Shown piece after piece: positions 29,679-38,848 of a stretch of DNA of 64,000 nt. Every line of letters starts with the position of its first letter. Position 1 is the stretch's first letter. Both the position numbers and the translations under genes were made by a program. The notes below the pieces were generated by a model. The model was not told the origin of the DNA. It searched no databases and was given only the letters and a program-made list of their open reading frames with translations. The stretch comes from Polyangiaceae bacterium (GTDB taxonomy: Bacteria > Myxococcota_A > Polyangia > Polyangiales > Polyangiaceae), in contig JABFXY010000131.1 of assembly GCA_013361525.1 (NCBI GenBank), positions 45,998 to 109,997 of the forward strand. Reading direction: 5' to 3'.

Positions 29679-31535
29679 GTGCAACCGCAGCAAAAGCCCC
29701 GGAACGTTGCCCTCCGCAACATCGCCATCGTCGCCCACGTCGACCACGGAAAGACCACCCTGGTCGATCACATGCTCCGGCAAGCGGGCACGTTCCGCGT
29801 CAACGAGGTCGTCGCCGAGCGCGTCATGGACTCGAACGACCTCGAGCGTGAGCGCGGCATCACCATCCTCGCGAAGAACACGAGCGTCGTTTGGAACAAC
29901 GTGAAGATCAACGTGATCGACACGCCGGGCCACAGCGACTTCGGCGGTGAGGTCGAGCGCACGCTGATGATGGCCGACGGAGCGCTGCTCCTCGTCGACG
30001 CCGCAGAGGGTCCCCTGCCCCAGACGCGCTTCGTCTTGTCGAAGTGCCTCGAGCGCGGCTTCCCCGTCATCGTCGTCATCAACAAGATCGACCGCGGCGA
30101 CGCCCGCCCCGAAGAGGTGTTGAACGAGGTGTTCGATCTCTTCTGCGACCTCGGCGCGACCGACGAGCAGGCGAGCTTCCCGGTGATCTATGCCGTCGGA
30201 AAGCTCGGCGTCGCGAAGAAGCACCTCGATCACGAGGCGAAAGATCTCGCGCCGCTCTTCGAGACCATCCTCGAGGTGATTCCGCCCCCGCCCGCAGACG
30301 TCGACGGCGCGCTCCAGCTGATCGTGTGCAACACGACGCACGACGATTACGTCGGCAAGCTCGCCGTCGGCCGCGTCGCGCGCGGCAAGGTCCGGGTGAC
30401 GGAAGAGCTCGCGGTCATCAAAGAGAACAACCGCCTCCTTCGCGGCAACGTGAAGCAGCTCTTCGTCTTCGAAGGTCTCAAGCGCGTCGCCAAAGAAACG
30501 GTCGAGGCGGGCGACGTCGTCGCCATCGCCGGCATCGAGGACGCGAACATCGGCGACACGCTCGCCGACAAGCAGAACCCCGAGGCATTGCCGCGCATCG
30601 TCGTCGAAGAGCCGACCATCAAGATGCGCATCGGCGTGAACACCTCGCCGTTCGCCGGCAAGACGAAGTCCAGCAAGTACCTCACGAGCCGCCACCTGAA
30701 GGAGCGGCTCGAGCGCGAAGCGCTCCGCAACCTCGCCATCCGCGTCGAGCCGACCGAGTCGCCCGACACGTTCCTCGTCCTCGGCCGCGGTGAGCTCCAG
30801 CTCGCCGTGCTCGTCGAGACGATGCGCCGCGAAGGCTACGAGATGCAGCTCGGCAACCCCGAGGTCGTGACGAAAGTGATCGACGGCGCCCCGATGGAGC
30901 CGGTCGAGCGCGTCACGATCGACGTCCCCACCGACTACGTCGGCGTCGTCACCGAGCGCCTCGGGACGCGCCGCGGCCGTATGGAGAAGATGGCCCACAC
31001 CGCCGGTCGCGTCCGTCTCGAGTTCGTCGTGCCGTCGCGCGGCCTCATCGGCTTCCGCGGCGAGTTCCTCACGGCGACCCGCGGCACCGGCCTGCTCAAC
31101 ACCAACTTCGAAGGCTGGGCGCCCTGGGGTGGTCCGATGATTCGCCGCGCGAACGGCGCGATCGTCTCCGACCGCCCCGGCACCGCGACGCCGTACGCGC
31201 TGCATCACCTCCAGGCGCGCGGCAGCTTCTTCATCTCGCCGGGCGCCGACGTCTACGAGGGGATGATCATCGGCGAGCACAACCGCCCGAACGACACCGA
31301 CGTCAACGGCATCAAGGAGAAGAAGCTCTCCAACGTCCGCAACCACGGCAAGGACGAGAACGTGATGCTCGCGGTCCCGCGCACGCTCACGATCGAGACC
31401 GCCATGGAGTGGATCGACGCCGACGAGCTCGTCGAGGTGACACCCGACGCGGTTCGCGTCCGTAAGCGCGTCCTGCAGTGCAACCTCCGTGAGCGTCGCA
31501 CCGACGCGATCGAAGAGGCACAAGGCATCGGCTGA
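29679..31535 (+). CDS. typA: Ribosome-associated GTPase TypA/BipA
   Basis: 618 residues from GTG 29679. EF-G-like GTPase motifs: G1 AHVDHGKTT (about 19-27), G2 in ERERGITI, G3 DTPGHSDFG, G4 NKID. Domains II, III and V follow, then the TypA-specific C-terminal domain (HHLQARGSFFISPGADVYEGMIIGEH, here read as HHLQARGSFFISPGAD and VYEGMIIGEH). Length and domain order are those of BipA/TypA, which lack the EF-G domain IV. It binds ribosomes and supports 50S assembly under cold and other stress. It stands alone; its stop is 8 bp from the end of the convergent lyase-like gene. Confidence 0.98.
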   Translation: MQPQQKPRNVALRNIAIVAHVDHGKTTLVDHMLRQAGTFRVNEVVAERVMDSNDLERERGITILAKNTSVVWNNVKINVIDTPGHSDFGGEVERTLMMADGALLLVDAAEGPLPQTRFVLSKCLERGFPVIVVINKIDRGDARPEEVLNEVFDLFCDLGATDEQASFPVIYAVGKLGVAKKHLDHEAKDLAPLFETILEVIPPPPADVDGALQLIVCNTTHDDYVGKLAVGRVARGKVRVTEELAVIKENNRLLRGNVKQLFVFEGLKRVAKETVEAGDVVAIAGIEDANIGDTLADKQNPEALPRIVVEEPTIKMRIGVNTSPFAGKTKSSKYLTSRHLKERLEREALRNLAIRVEPTESPDTFLVLGRGELQLAVLVETMRREGYEMQLGNPEVVTKVIDGAPMEPVERVTIDVPTDYVGVVTERLGTRRGRMEKMAHTAGRVRLEFVVPSRGLIGFRGEFLTATRGTGLLNTNFEGWAPWGGPMIRRANGAIVSDRPGTATPYALHHLQARGSFFISPGADVYEGMIIGEHNRPNDTDVNGIKEKKLSNVRNHGKDENVMLAVPRTLTIETAMEWIDADELVEVTPDAVRVRKRVLQCNLRERRTDAIEEAQGIG

Positions 31536-31542
31536 AACGACC

Positions 31543-32541
31543 TCAGCGGTCGGCTCGTCGCCTTCGAATCGCGGCGAGCCCGACCGCCGCGAGCGCAATC
31601 GCCATCGCGCCCGACGACGAGCCACCGTTCGCACGAAGGGAACAGCCGTCGTCGGCGCTGTCGTCGGATCCCGCGCCGCCCGAGCCACCACCGCCGGTCG
31701 ACGGTGCGCCGCCGCTCGCAGGTGAACCACCAGTGCCGCCGCCCGAGCCATCGCTCGCGCCGCCACCACCTTCAGCCGGGCTGCCGCCGCCGCCGCCGCC
31801 GCCCCCACCTTCGCCGCCGGGCAGATCGGGGTGCACGTCCTCGAGCGTGTCGCCCTCGACTGCGTCGTCGATGAAGATGATTGGTGAGTCGCCGAACTCG
31901 ACCGCACCTCGCAGAAGGCCGACCTGCGTGAAGTGGTCGTTGTCGTCGGCGAGGGTCTGAACCGCGAGCTGATTGACCACTTGCTCGCCGTCGAACCACA
32001 CGTCGAGGCGACCATCCGCCTCGTTCGTCGACCAGCGAACGTGCGTCGCGATGCGATGCCACTCTCCCGCGGTGACCTTGCCGTCGCCCTCCCATTGCAC
32101 CGTGTATTCAGGCCGCTGGGTGATGAATTGGATGTGCTCGCCGGACACGTTGAACGCCATCATCTGCTGATAGCTCTGGTCCGACTCCCAATACCCAATC
32201 GTCGAGCCGGGATCTTCCGGGAGCGTCTCGGGTAGATAGAAGCTCCACGCGAAATAGAGCTCGTCCCCTTCGTCGGTGCGGCCGGATTCAGGGCCGTGGT
32301 GGAGCTCGACGCGCTTCAGCCCATTGGGCCAAGTAGCGTCGTTGGTGAGCTGGATCTGCGCCGCGTACGAGCCCTGCACGACCGGCGAAGAGACGACGCT
32401 GATGTGCTCACCATTGAGCGCGTTGTCCCATTGCGACGTGTCGTTCGTCTCCATATCGCCGACCCAAACCGGTGCGGCGAACGCAGGCATTGAAAGAAAG
32501 AAAAGACCGAGGGCGCTCGACGCGCAATGGATCCGTCGCAT
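31543..32541 (-). CDS. Secreted heparin-lyase-like protein with MYXO-CTERM-like tail
   Basis: 332 residues from ATG 32541 (MRRIHCASSALGL, signal peptide ending FAAP). The catalytic-type domain (about 20-240) fits the PF14099 polysaccharide lyase (heparin lyase I-like) pattern: VELHHGPESGR, DELYFAWSFYLPE, SYQQMMAFNV, GEWHRIATHVRW, GRLDVWFDGEQV. A long Gly/Ser linker follows. The C-terminus is GCSLR, then a hydrophobic segment (GAMAIALAAVGLAAI) and RRRRADR, the tripartite layout of MYXO-CTERM/PEP-CTERM-type sorting signals. It is probably exported and surface-anchored or processed. The sugar substrate is unknown. Confidence 0.85.
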   Translation of the reverse strand: MRRIHCASSALGLFFLSMPAFAAPVWVGDMETNDTSQWDNALNGEHISVVSSPVVQGSYAAQIQLTNDATWPNGLKRVELHHGPESGRTDEGDELYFAWSFYLPETLPEDPGSTIGYWESDQSYQQMMAFNVSGEHIQFITQRPEYTVQWEGDGKVTAGEWHRIATHVRWSTNEADGRLDVWFDGEQVVNQLAVQTLADDNDHFTQVGLLRGAVEFGDSPIIFIDDAVEGDTLEDVHPDLPGGEGGGGGGGGGSPAEGGGGASDGSGGGTGGSPASGGAPSTGGGGSGGAGSDDSADDGCSLRANGGSSSGAMAIALAAVGLAAIRRRRADR

Positions 32542-32648
32542 GGCGCCCCATGGTCTTCCAGTTTTGCGCGCCGATCGAGCCGAACTTGCGGTGGCGTTGG
32601 CGGATGCAGCCACGCTTCACAATTCGAGGTTCGTCGGCAAACGAGGAT

Positions 32649-33632
32649 TCAACCCTCGTTGTCGATGCAGTTAAGGGGCGGCGCCTCGGCGGGCTTGATC
32701 TGGCCTCCCCCGAACACCTTGAACTTGCTGGGAAACGTCGGCGCCGTCGGGCTCGTTTTCCAAAGGTCGATTCGATCTTCCGTCTCGGGAACGATGCGCG
32801 CGGCCCAAAGGCGCCCCGCTTGGCAGTCGGCCTCCGGACTGCCGATCAAGACGCCGACGAGCTTCCGCGCACCGAGGTAGTACGTATAGACGGGCGACCC
32901 GCTCTGCCCGCCCTCTCCGTCGTTGTTCACGTAGAGGACCCCGCTTCGATTGCTGTCTACCGGGTCGAGCCAACGCCCGAGAAAATCCTTGGAGCCCGTC
33001 GACCAGAGCGAGCCTTCGGCTTTGCTCCCCGGATATCCGATCGACAGTGACGACATCGTCGAAAGGTTCGACCATGTCTCGTATCCGTAGTCCATGGGCT
33101 CCGCATTGGGGGGCGCCGCATTCAAGATCACGACGGCATAGTCCCAGGCCTTGCCGGCGAGGCCACCGGAGGTGACAGTATATTCATGCGGAATCACCGC
33201 CGTCTGCACGTATTGCGTACCGTACGGCTTCTTGCAGCTGGACGTCTGCCCGAGCGAAAAGCCGATCGGACCTGCGAAGAAGCCATTGTCGTCGTAAAGG
33301 CAATGCGCGGCCGTCAGGACGGCACGATCACCGATCAACGTTCCGGTGCACCCGTTGCTGAGTCGACCTACATGCTTCCACGGCGCGACGCCCAGCGTCG
33401 TCCCGTTGTAGCGGGTGCGGTCGTCGCAGCCGATGATCATCGTCTTGTCATCACACTGATTGGCGCAAGATGTGATGTCGTCGATTGCCTCCTCCGTCGA
33501 CGCCGTGGCCTCCTCCTCGAATGGCGCCGCAGTGTCGTCCGACGCGTCTTCGGGTGACGACTCCTCCGGCTCGACGTTGCATCCGAAGGCGGCGAGAGCG
33601 AGAGCGGCGACGATGGCTGATTTGAAGTTCAT
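32649..33632 (-). CDS. Trypsin-like serine protease lipoprotein
   Basis: 327 residues from ATG 33632 (MNFKSAIVAALALAAFGC, clear lipobox). After an acidic propeptide-like region come the chymotrypsin-fold motifs: TGTLIGDRAVLTAAHC (His), WDYAVVIL (Asp) and GEGGQSGSPV (Ser). The GxGGQSGSP form resembles the glutamyl endopeptidase/V8-like branch. Several Cys pairs suggest extracytoplasmic disulfides. The substrate is unknown. The upstream open frame to 33764 lacks signal-peptide character. Confidence 0.92.
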   Translation of the reverse strand: MNFKSAIVAALALAAFGCNVEPEESSPEDASDDTAAPFEEEATASTEEAIDDITSCANQCDDKTMIIGCDDRTRYNGTTLGVAPWKHVGRLSNGCTGTLIGDRAVLTAAHCLYDDNGFFAGPIGFSLGQTSSCKKPYGTQYVQTAVIPHEYTVTSGGLAGKAWDYAVVILNAAPPNAEPMDYGYETWSNLSTMSSLSIGYPGSKAEGSLWSTGSKDFLGRWLDPVDSNRSGVLYVNNDGEGGQSGSPVYTYYLGARKLVGVLIGSPEADCQAGRLWAARIVPETEDRIDLWKTSPTAPTFPSKFKVFGGGQIKPAEAPPLNCIDNEG

Positions 33633-33803
33633 GATTTCCCCGGTTGGTTCTCGAACAGCGTCCGCCAGCGCCCTAAGCACGGCGCATACCAGGGGCGATG
33701 CCCGCAAAAACCGCGCGGTTTGCGCGGCAGCGAGAGACGTCGTCGCGAACTTTGGCGACTGCAATCGCGACTTCTCGTGACCGCGTAACGAGCGCGAGAA
33801 GAG

Positions 33804-34763
33804 TCAGCGACCAAGCGCGAGGGCAATCCCCTTCGCCAGCGCCCGGCTGAAGTTGCGCCGCACGATCGGATCTTCGAAGGCGAGCGCCTCGCGTGGGTCG
33901 AGAGCGTTGTGGGTCTCGACGATGACCGTCGGCATCACCGTGCGACGAAGAATGAAGATGCGCTTCTTGTCTTCGTGGCGATCGACGAAGACGCCCGTCT
34001 CGCTGGGGATGGGCTCGTAGAGGTCGACGTACTCTTTGCCGAGGTACGGCGCGAAGCTCGCCTCGAGCATGGTCGACGCAATCGAGTCGGCGAGCCGCTT
34101 GCGGGCGGTGACCAGCTCGGGCGTACCTTCATCGGAGTAGAGTACGCTGAAGCCGGGCGCCTCCTCGCTGCGACGACAGACAGTCTGGCCGTCCGGCCGC
34201 CACTCTTCCGGTTTGCCGCGAATGTCCGAGTGCAAGCTGACGAACGCATCCGCGCCGACCCGGCGCGCTGCCTCGACCCGTTCGGCGTATTGCACCATCT
34301 CGGCGTCGGGCCGGCTCAAGACGACCTTGAAGCCGCCGAGCGCCGTGAGGTCCGCTTCGACGTCGTGGGCGAGCGACGAAGTGAAATCCTGCTCGTCGAC
34401 GCAGAAGCACGAGCTCGCGCCCGGGTTGTTCTTCGCGCCGTGGCCGGCATCGAGGTACACGACGATCGGCTTTTTGCCGGTGACCGCGGGGACGTCGATC
34501 TCCTCGGGCCAGAGCTCCGGCCAACCGATTGGGCCGTCGAATACATCCGCCTTCGCCTCGGGCGCCGAAGACGAAGCCTCGTTCGCCATCGCCTGGCGCT
34601 GCTCGCCGCGCGCGTTGTTGCACCCCAGCGCGAAACACAGGGCGAGCGCGCACGCTGTACTTTCCCGCGTTCGCCTTTGGCGAACCGAGCCTTGTGGGAG
34701 CCGCCCCGGCCGGTCTCGCTTCGCTCGACGTGGCCTGCCCCACAAGGCTCTCGAAACAGACAT
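33804..34763 (-). CDS. N-acetylmuramoyl-L-alanine amidase (Amidase_3)
   Basis: About 319 residues from ATG 34763 (a GTG precedes it). The zinc amidase motifs are DAGHGAKN, FVSLHSDI and the late catalytic Glu in TVIVETHN. The family cuts the amide bond between MurNAc and L-Ala in the periplasm. The lipoprotein signal (ACALALCFALGC) begins only ~37 residues in: the preceding residues (ALWGRPRRAKRDRPGRLPQGS...) are encoded by repeat R2, and no start codon lies between R2 and the signal. The start is 8 bp downstream of the end of the frameshifted Uma2 gene, on the same strand. Confidence 0.9.
   Translation of the reverse strand: MSVSRALWGRPRRAKRDRPGRLPQGSVRQRRTRESTACALALCFALGCNNARGEQRQAMANEASSSAPEAKADVFDGPIGWPELWPEEIDVPAVTGKKPIVVYLDAGHGAKNNPGASSCFCVDEQDFTSSLAHDVEADLTALGGFKVVLSRPDAEMVQYAERVEAARRVGADAFVSLHSDIRGKPEEWRPDGQTVCRRSEEAPGFSVLYSDEGTPELVTARKRLADSIASTMLEASFAPYLGKEYVDLYEPIPSETGVFVDRHEDKKRIFILRRTVMPTVIVETHNALDPREALAFEDPIVRRNFSRALAKGIALALGR
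34666..34750 (+). repeat. 85-bp palindromic dispersed repeat, copy R2
   Basis: Second copy of the 85-bp unit, same orientation as R1. The main stem is GAGCCTTGTGGG (34687-34698) with CCCACAAGGCTC (34739-34750), again perfect, although two internal base pairs differ from R1 on both arms. It lies inside the 5' end of the amidase gene. Confidence 0.9.
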
Positions 34764-34770
34764 CACGGCG

Positions 34771-35383
34771 TCACCAGCATAGCCAACGCCGGCCGGCGGT
34801 TCGAAGTTCCCTGGTCAGGTGGGGGGGTGGGAAGAGCCTTCCAACCTCGAGCTCGACCGCTTCGAATGGGGGGATGCGAGCAGTCGCGGTTTCGTCGTAG
34901 GTCCCTGCGTCCACCCAGACGCCCTCGTGGAGGGGCTTCGAGGGTTCGCTCCGCCGGATCGACGAGCCAATAGAACGGCACGCCGTGCTCCGCGTAGAGG
35001 TGGCGCTTCGTGACACGGTCGTGCGCTTGGTTCGAGGGCGAGAGCACCTCGCAGATCCAATCGGGCCGGACGTCGATGGGCGCCATGTCCCACGGAGCTG
35101 GAAGACGTACCCGTCGCCAGCCCGAGAGATCCGGCCAAACAATATCGTGCGGCGTGAACCGGGTGGTGACGCCGAGGAAGATCCACCACCCACCCGGCCC
35201 GCTGCGTCCGTCATCATCATCGAATGGGCCGCCAATCAAGCTCGATAGGATGCCCCGCACCCGTGACTGCCGCGGTGACCCACTGGGTACGGTTACGATG
35301 GCGCCACGAAGGATCTCGGCCCTGGCATGCTCGGGGAGCGACTGCAGATCCTCGTAGGTCGCGAGTCGCGGCCCCTGGCGCAT
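34771..35383 (-). pseudogene. Uma2-family endonuclease-like gene, frameshifted
   Basis: The frame from ATG 35383 carries most of a Uma2 (DUF820) PD-(D/E)xK protein: VWPDLSGW (Asp), WICEVLSP (Glu), TKRHLYAEHGVPFYWLVDPAERTLEA. The family C-terminus (LHEGVWVDAGTYDETATARI, then PPFEAVELEVG) continues in another frame. The switch is in a CCCC run near 34940, where removing one C restores a single frame that ends at 34771. It is either a true frameshift or a read error. Uma2 proteins are abundant, often mobile, and of uncertain function. Divergent from the oxidoreductase gene (49-bp gap). Confidence 0.8.
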
Positions 35384-35431
35384 GAACCCAAAGGTACCAC
35401 GCGCGTGGACGACGATCTAAAGAGCGCCCCA

Positions 35432-36466
35432 ATGCGCAAGGTCGTGATCCACTCCGCGGGCGGCTACGACAAGCTGAAGGTCGAAGAGCACCCGGATCCC
35501 ACACCCCGCCCGGGCGAGGTGGTGGTGCGCGTCGCCGCGGCCGGCATCAACTTCGCCGACACGGCCGTTCGAATGGGCCTCTACGACTCGGCGAAGGAGT
35601 TCGTGGGCTGGCCGATCACGCCGGGCTTCGAGGTCGCGGGCGACGTCGTCGCGGTCGGCGAAGGCGTGACGAAGGTTCGCCCCGGGCAGCGCGTCATCGC
35701 GCTCACCTTGTTCGGCGGGTATTCGTCGCGCGTCGTGGTGCCCGAACATCAAGTGTTCGAATGCCCGGACGCGCTCGACTTCGCACAGGCGGCCGGCGTC
35801 GCCGTGATCTATCTGACCGCGTACTACGCGCTGTTCGAGCTCTGCAAGCTGCGACCCGGCGACTCGATCCTCGTGCACTCGGCGGCAGGCGGCGTCGGCA
35901 GCGCGGTTCTGCAGATCGCCAAACAAGAAGGGTATCGAGCCGTCGGTGTCGTCGGCTCGAGCAAGAAGATCGAAGCCGCCAAGCGCATGGGCGCGGAGCA
36001 GGTGATCGACAAGAGCACCGAAGATCTCTGGGCCCGCGCAAAAGAGCTGGAGCCGAAGGGCTACGACGCGGTGCTCGATGCGAATGGCGTCGAGACGCTG
36101 AAGCAGAGCTTCGAGCACACGAAGATGGCGGGGCGCCTCGTCGTCTACGGCTTCGCGACGATGATGCCGAAGAAGGGCACGCCGAATTGGATCAAGCTCG
36201 GCTGGGACTTCCTTCGGACACCGCGCTTCAGCCCATTCGATCTGCTGGGTAAGAACAAGAGCGTGATGGCGTTCAACCTGTCGTACCTCTTCGACAAGCG
36301 AGAGCTGCTCGACGAGGCGATGGGATACGTCCTCGACGGCGTGAAGGAAGGTCGCTTCGTCGTGCCGGAGGTGACGCGCTTTGCCGTCGACAAGGTGGCC
36401 GACGCGCACCGCGCGATCGAGAGCGGCACGACCGTGCGTAAGCTCGTCATCACGTTCGGCGGATGA
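35432..36466 (+). CDS. Zinc-free medium-chain dehydrogenase (VAT-1/quinone oxidoreductase-like)
   Basis: 344 residues from ATG 35432, which opens MRKVVIHSAGGYDKLKVEEHP, the expected first strand; upstream residues are not part of the fold. MDR features: GINFADTAVRMGLY, PGFEVAGDVVAVGEGV, LVHSAAGGVGSAVLQIAK (NADPH-binding AxxGxxG) and a C-terminal GTTVRKLVITFG. The longer insert GTPNWIKLGWDFLRTPRFSP is shared with VAT-1-like members. The structural and catalytic zinc Cys are absent. It probably reduces quinones or enones with NADPH in the cytoplasm. Convergent with pbpC, stops adjacent. Confidence 0.93.
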   Translation: MRKVVIHSAGGYDKLKVEEHPDPTPRPGEVVVRVAAAGINFADTAVRMGLYDSAKEFVGWPITPGFEVAGDVVAVGEGVTKVRPGQRVIALTLFGGYSSRVVVPEHQVFECPDALDFAQAAGVAVIYLTAYYALFELCKLRPGDSILVHSAAGGVGSAVLQIAKQEGYRAVGVVGSSKKIEAAKRMGAEQVIDKSTEDLWARAKELEPKGYDAVLDANGVETLKQSFEHTKMAGRLVVYGFATMMPKKGTPNWIKLGWDFLRTPRFSPFDLLGKNKSVMAFNLSYLFDKRELLDEAMGYVLDGVKEGRFVVPEVTRFAVDKVADAHRAIESGTTVRKLVITFGG

Positions 36467-38848
36467 CTAGCGAACAGTAACGCGCGACGCGTCCGTGGTG
36501 CGGATCACGACGTCGCTCGACCGAACGCGAGCGGAGACGTCGTGATGTCCGCGTGGCAGGTCGAGCCACGTCTCGAACGGCGCCCCGAGCCGAGCAGCGA
36601 CGCGTCCGTCGACGAGAATTTCCACCTCCGCGCTCGTCGGTGCGGCCGCGACCCGCGCGGATGCGCGAACCCGCGCGGTCCTCGTTTCGCCCCGCGTATC
36701 CAACAAGAACGTCGTCGCGTCGCGCGGCTCGACGAGGCTCACGCTCGCCGCCGGCTTCGATCCGTCGGCGCATCCCGTCACGCGGCTCGCAGAGACGAGA
36801 CGTGTTCCGTGCGCATCTCGCGCGGTGCCCTGCCGCTCGATCCACGCGTCGAATGCCGGCGGCATCATGGCGACGAGCTCGCCGTGCGGGTCGCACGTCC
36901 ATCCAGCTCGCGTCGGGCGAGCGCGCCGATGAAGCGCGCAGGTCCCTTTCGGCTCGCCGCGCGGCACGCGCCGCCGAGCAGCGTGGGGACAATCCGGCCC
37001 GGGCGACATCCCGGAGAGCGGGCACACCTCGCGTTCCTCGAGCGCATCGTCCGCGGCGAGCGAAACGGGCGAGTCCACGTCGCGCATCGCTCGCTCGATC
37101 GCTTCCATGAAGAGCGGGCCTGCAGCCGCGGCACCGGTGAGCTCACGCATCGGCGCACCCGTCGCGTCGCCGATCCACACGACGACGGTACGCTCGCGCG
37201 TGTAACCCGCCGTCCACGCGTCGCGGTAGCCCGAGCTCGTACCTGTCTTCACCGCAACCGGAAACGCAAGCCCATAACCACGCGGGACGGCCGGCCCGCC
37301 GAGGCGCGCCAGCGGATCCGAGAGCGCGTCTGTGATGGTCGCTGCGGTCTCGTTCGACAGCACCGCGACAGGCTCCGACGCCGCGTCGTCCGAGGTGTAA
37401 CGAAGCGTGGGCCGACTGCCGCCGCGCGCGAGCGTCGAATACGCCGTCGCGAGCTCGCGCAAGGTCACCTCCGCGCTGCCGAGGGCGATGGTCGCGCCAT
37501 GCTCCGTTCCCGAGGACGCGACGGACGACAGACCAAACCGCTGCAGCCCGGCCACGATACGCGGCTCCCCCAACGACGCGGCGAGGCGAAGCACCGGGAT
37601 GTTCAAGCTCGTCGCGAGCGCGTCGCGCGCAGCGACCGGACCGGAGAAGCCTCCGTCGAAGTTGCTCGGCACGTAGGTCTCGTGCGCCGAGACGTAGGCG
37701 AGCGGCACGTCGGCGAGCGGCCCCGCTGGAAGCTCGTGGGATTCGGCGGCAAGCGCGTACACGAACGGTTTCAGGGCCGAGCCCGGCTGGCGGCGAGCCG
37801 ACGCAGTGTCGACGTGGCCCGCGGTGGGCTCGTCGATGTCGGCATTGCCGACGTACGCGAGGACATCTCCCGACACGTTGTCGACCACGATGAGCGCAGC
37901 GTGACGAGCGCCGCGCTCGGCGAGCTTTGCAATGTGGTGGCGAGCCGAGACTTGCAGATCGCGTTGCAGCGCGAGATCGATCGTCGTCTTCGTCGGCCCT
38001 GATTCACGAAGCCTTCCTTCGCGCGCGAGCATGTCGACGAAATGCGGCGCGTCGAACGGCAGCTGGTGCGCGCGCGGCTTCACCTCCTCCGCGAGCGCGT
38101 ATCGCAGCTCCTGTGCCGTCATGTCGTCGCGCGCGTGCAGCGCTTCGAGCAACACGCGCTGCCGCACGCGGGCGCGCTCGGGGTGCCGCAAGGGGTCGAG
38201 GTACGTCGGCGCGCGGGGCAAGACCGCGAGCAGCGCTGCCTGCGCCCACGACAAGTCGCGCGCACGCACGCCGAAGTAGAAGAGCGCAGCCTGCTCGGGA
38301 CCGACGACGCCGTGACCGTACGAGAGTCGATCGAAGTACGCCGCGAGGATCGCGTCCTTCGAAAGCTCTTCCTCGAGGTTCGCCGCCTGGGCCATCTCGA
38401 AGAGCTTGTCGCCGATGCTGCGGCCGCGAAGGCCGTGCTCGCCCCGGCCGAGCTTCACGAGCTGCTGCGTGATCGTGCTCGCGCCCGAGATGGTTTTGCC
38501 GTGTTTCAAAGCCTGCGAGGACGCTCGAAGGAGCGCGAGGACGTCGACGCCTTGGTGCTCGTAGAAGCGCTGGTCCTCCGCAACGATCGTCGCCTGGACG
38601 ATGCGCTCGCCGAGCTCGTCGACAGGGACGGGCCGGCCGCGCGTCCACTCGTCCGACGGCAAGTGCCGCAGCAGCTCACCATTGCGATCGAGGACGCGCC
38701 GCGAGTCCTCGTGACGCGCCGCAATGACCGGCACGCCGGCGAGGCTTCGCACCGAGCGCCATGCCAGGAACGTCCCCGCGACGACGGCGAGGAGAACCAG
38801 CGCCGCACGGCGGATGCGAGGCGGAACGTTCCGCCTGCGCCGCTTCAC
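36467..38848 (-). CDS. pbpC: Penicillin-binding protein 1C
   Basis: 793 residues. N-terminal TM anchor (ALVLLAVVAGTFLAW); glycosyltransferase GT51 domain with catalytic Glu91 in AEDQRFYEHQGVD and STITQQL; transpeptidase domain with SxxK at Ser357 (GSALKPF), SLN and KTGTSSGYRD; and a C-terminal BiPBP_C-type beta domain (about 700-793). This is the PBP1C layout. It polymerises and may cross-link glycan at the periplasmic face. Its ATG overlaps the stop of the alpha-2-macroglobulin gene by 4 bp, the classic pbpC/A2M pairing. Confidence 0.96.
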   Translation of the reverse strand: MKRRRRNVPPRIRRAALVLLAVVAGTFLAWRSVRSLAGVPVIAARHEDSRRVLDRNGELLRHLPSDEWTRGRPVPVDELGERIVQATIVAEDQRFYEHQGVDVLALLRASSQALKHGKTISGASTITQQLVKLGRGEHGLRGRSIGDKLFEMAQAANLEEELSKDAILAAYFDRLSYGHGVVGPEQAALFYFGVRARDLSWAQAALLAVLPRAPTYLDPLRHPERARVRQRVLLEALHARDDMTAQELRYALAEEVKPRAHQLPFDAPHFVDMLAREGRLRESGPTKTTIDLALQRDLQVSARHHIAKLAERGARHAALIVVDNVSGDVLAYVGNADIDEPTAGHVDTASARRQPGSALKPFVYALAAESHELPAGPLADVPLAYVSAHETYVPSNFDGGFSGPVAARDALATSLNIPVLRLAASLGEPRIVAGLQRFGLSSVASSGTEHGATIALGSAEVTLRELATAYSTLARGGSRPTLRYTSDDAASEPVAVLSNETAATITDALSDPLARLGGPAVPRGYGLAFPVAVKTGTSSGYRDAWTAGYTRERTVVVWIGDATGAPMRELTGAAAAGPLFMEAIERAMRDVDSPVSLAADDALEEREVCPLSGMSPGPDCPHAARRRVPRGEPKGTCALHRRARPTRAGWTCDPHGELVAMMPPAFDAWIERQGTARDAHGTRLVSASRVTGCADGSKPAASVSLVEPRDATTFLLDTRGETRTARVRASARVAAAPTSAEVEILVDGRVAARLGAPFETWLDLPRGHHDVSARVRSSDVVIRTTDASRVTVR

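Noticed and set aside
29589..32015. 808-residue minus-strand open frame opposite typA
   Set aside because: Composition is a mirror of the strong typA coding frame in GC-rich DNA; no start context or domain.
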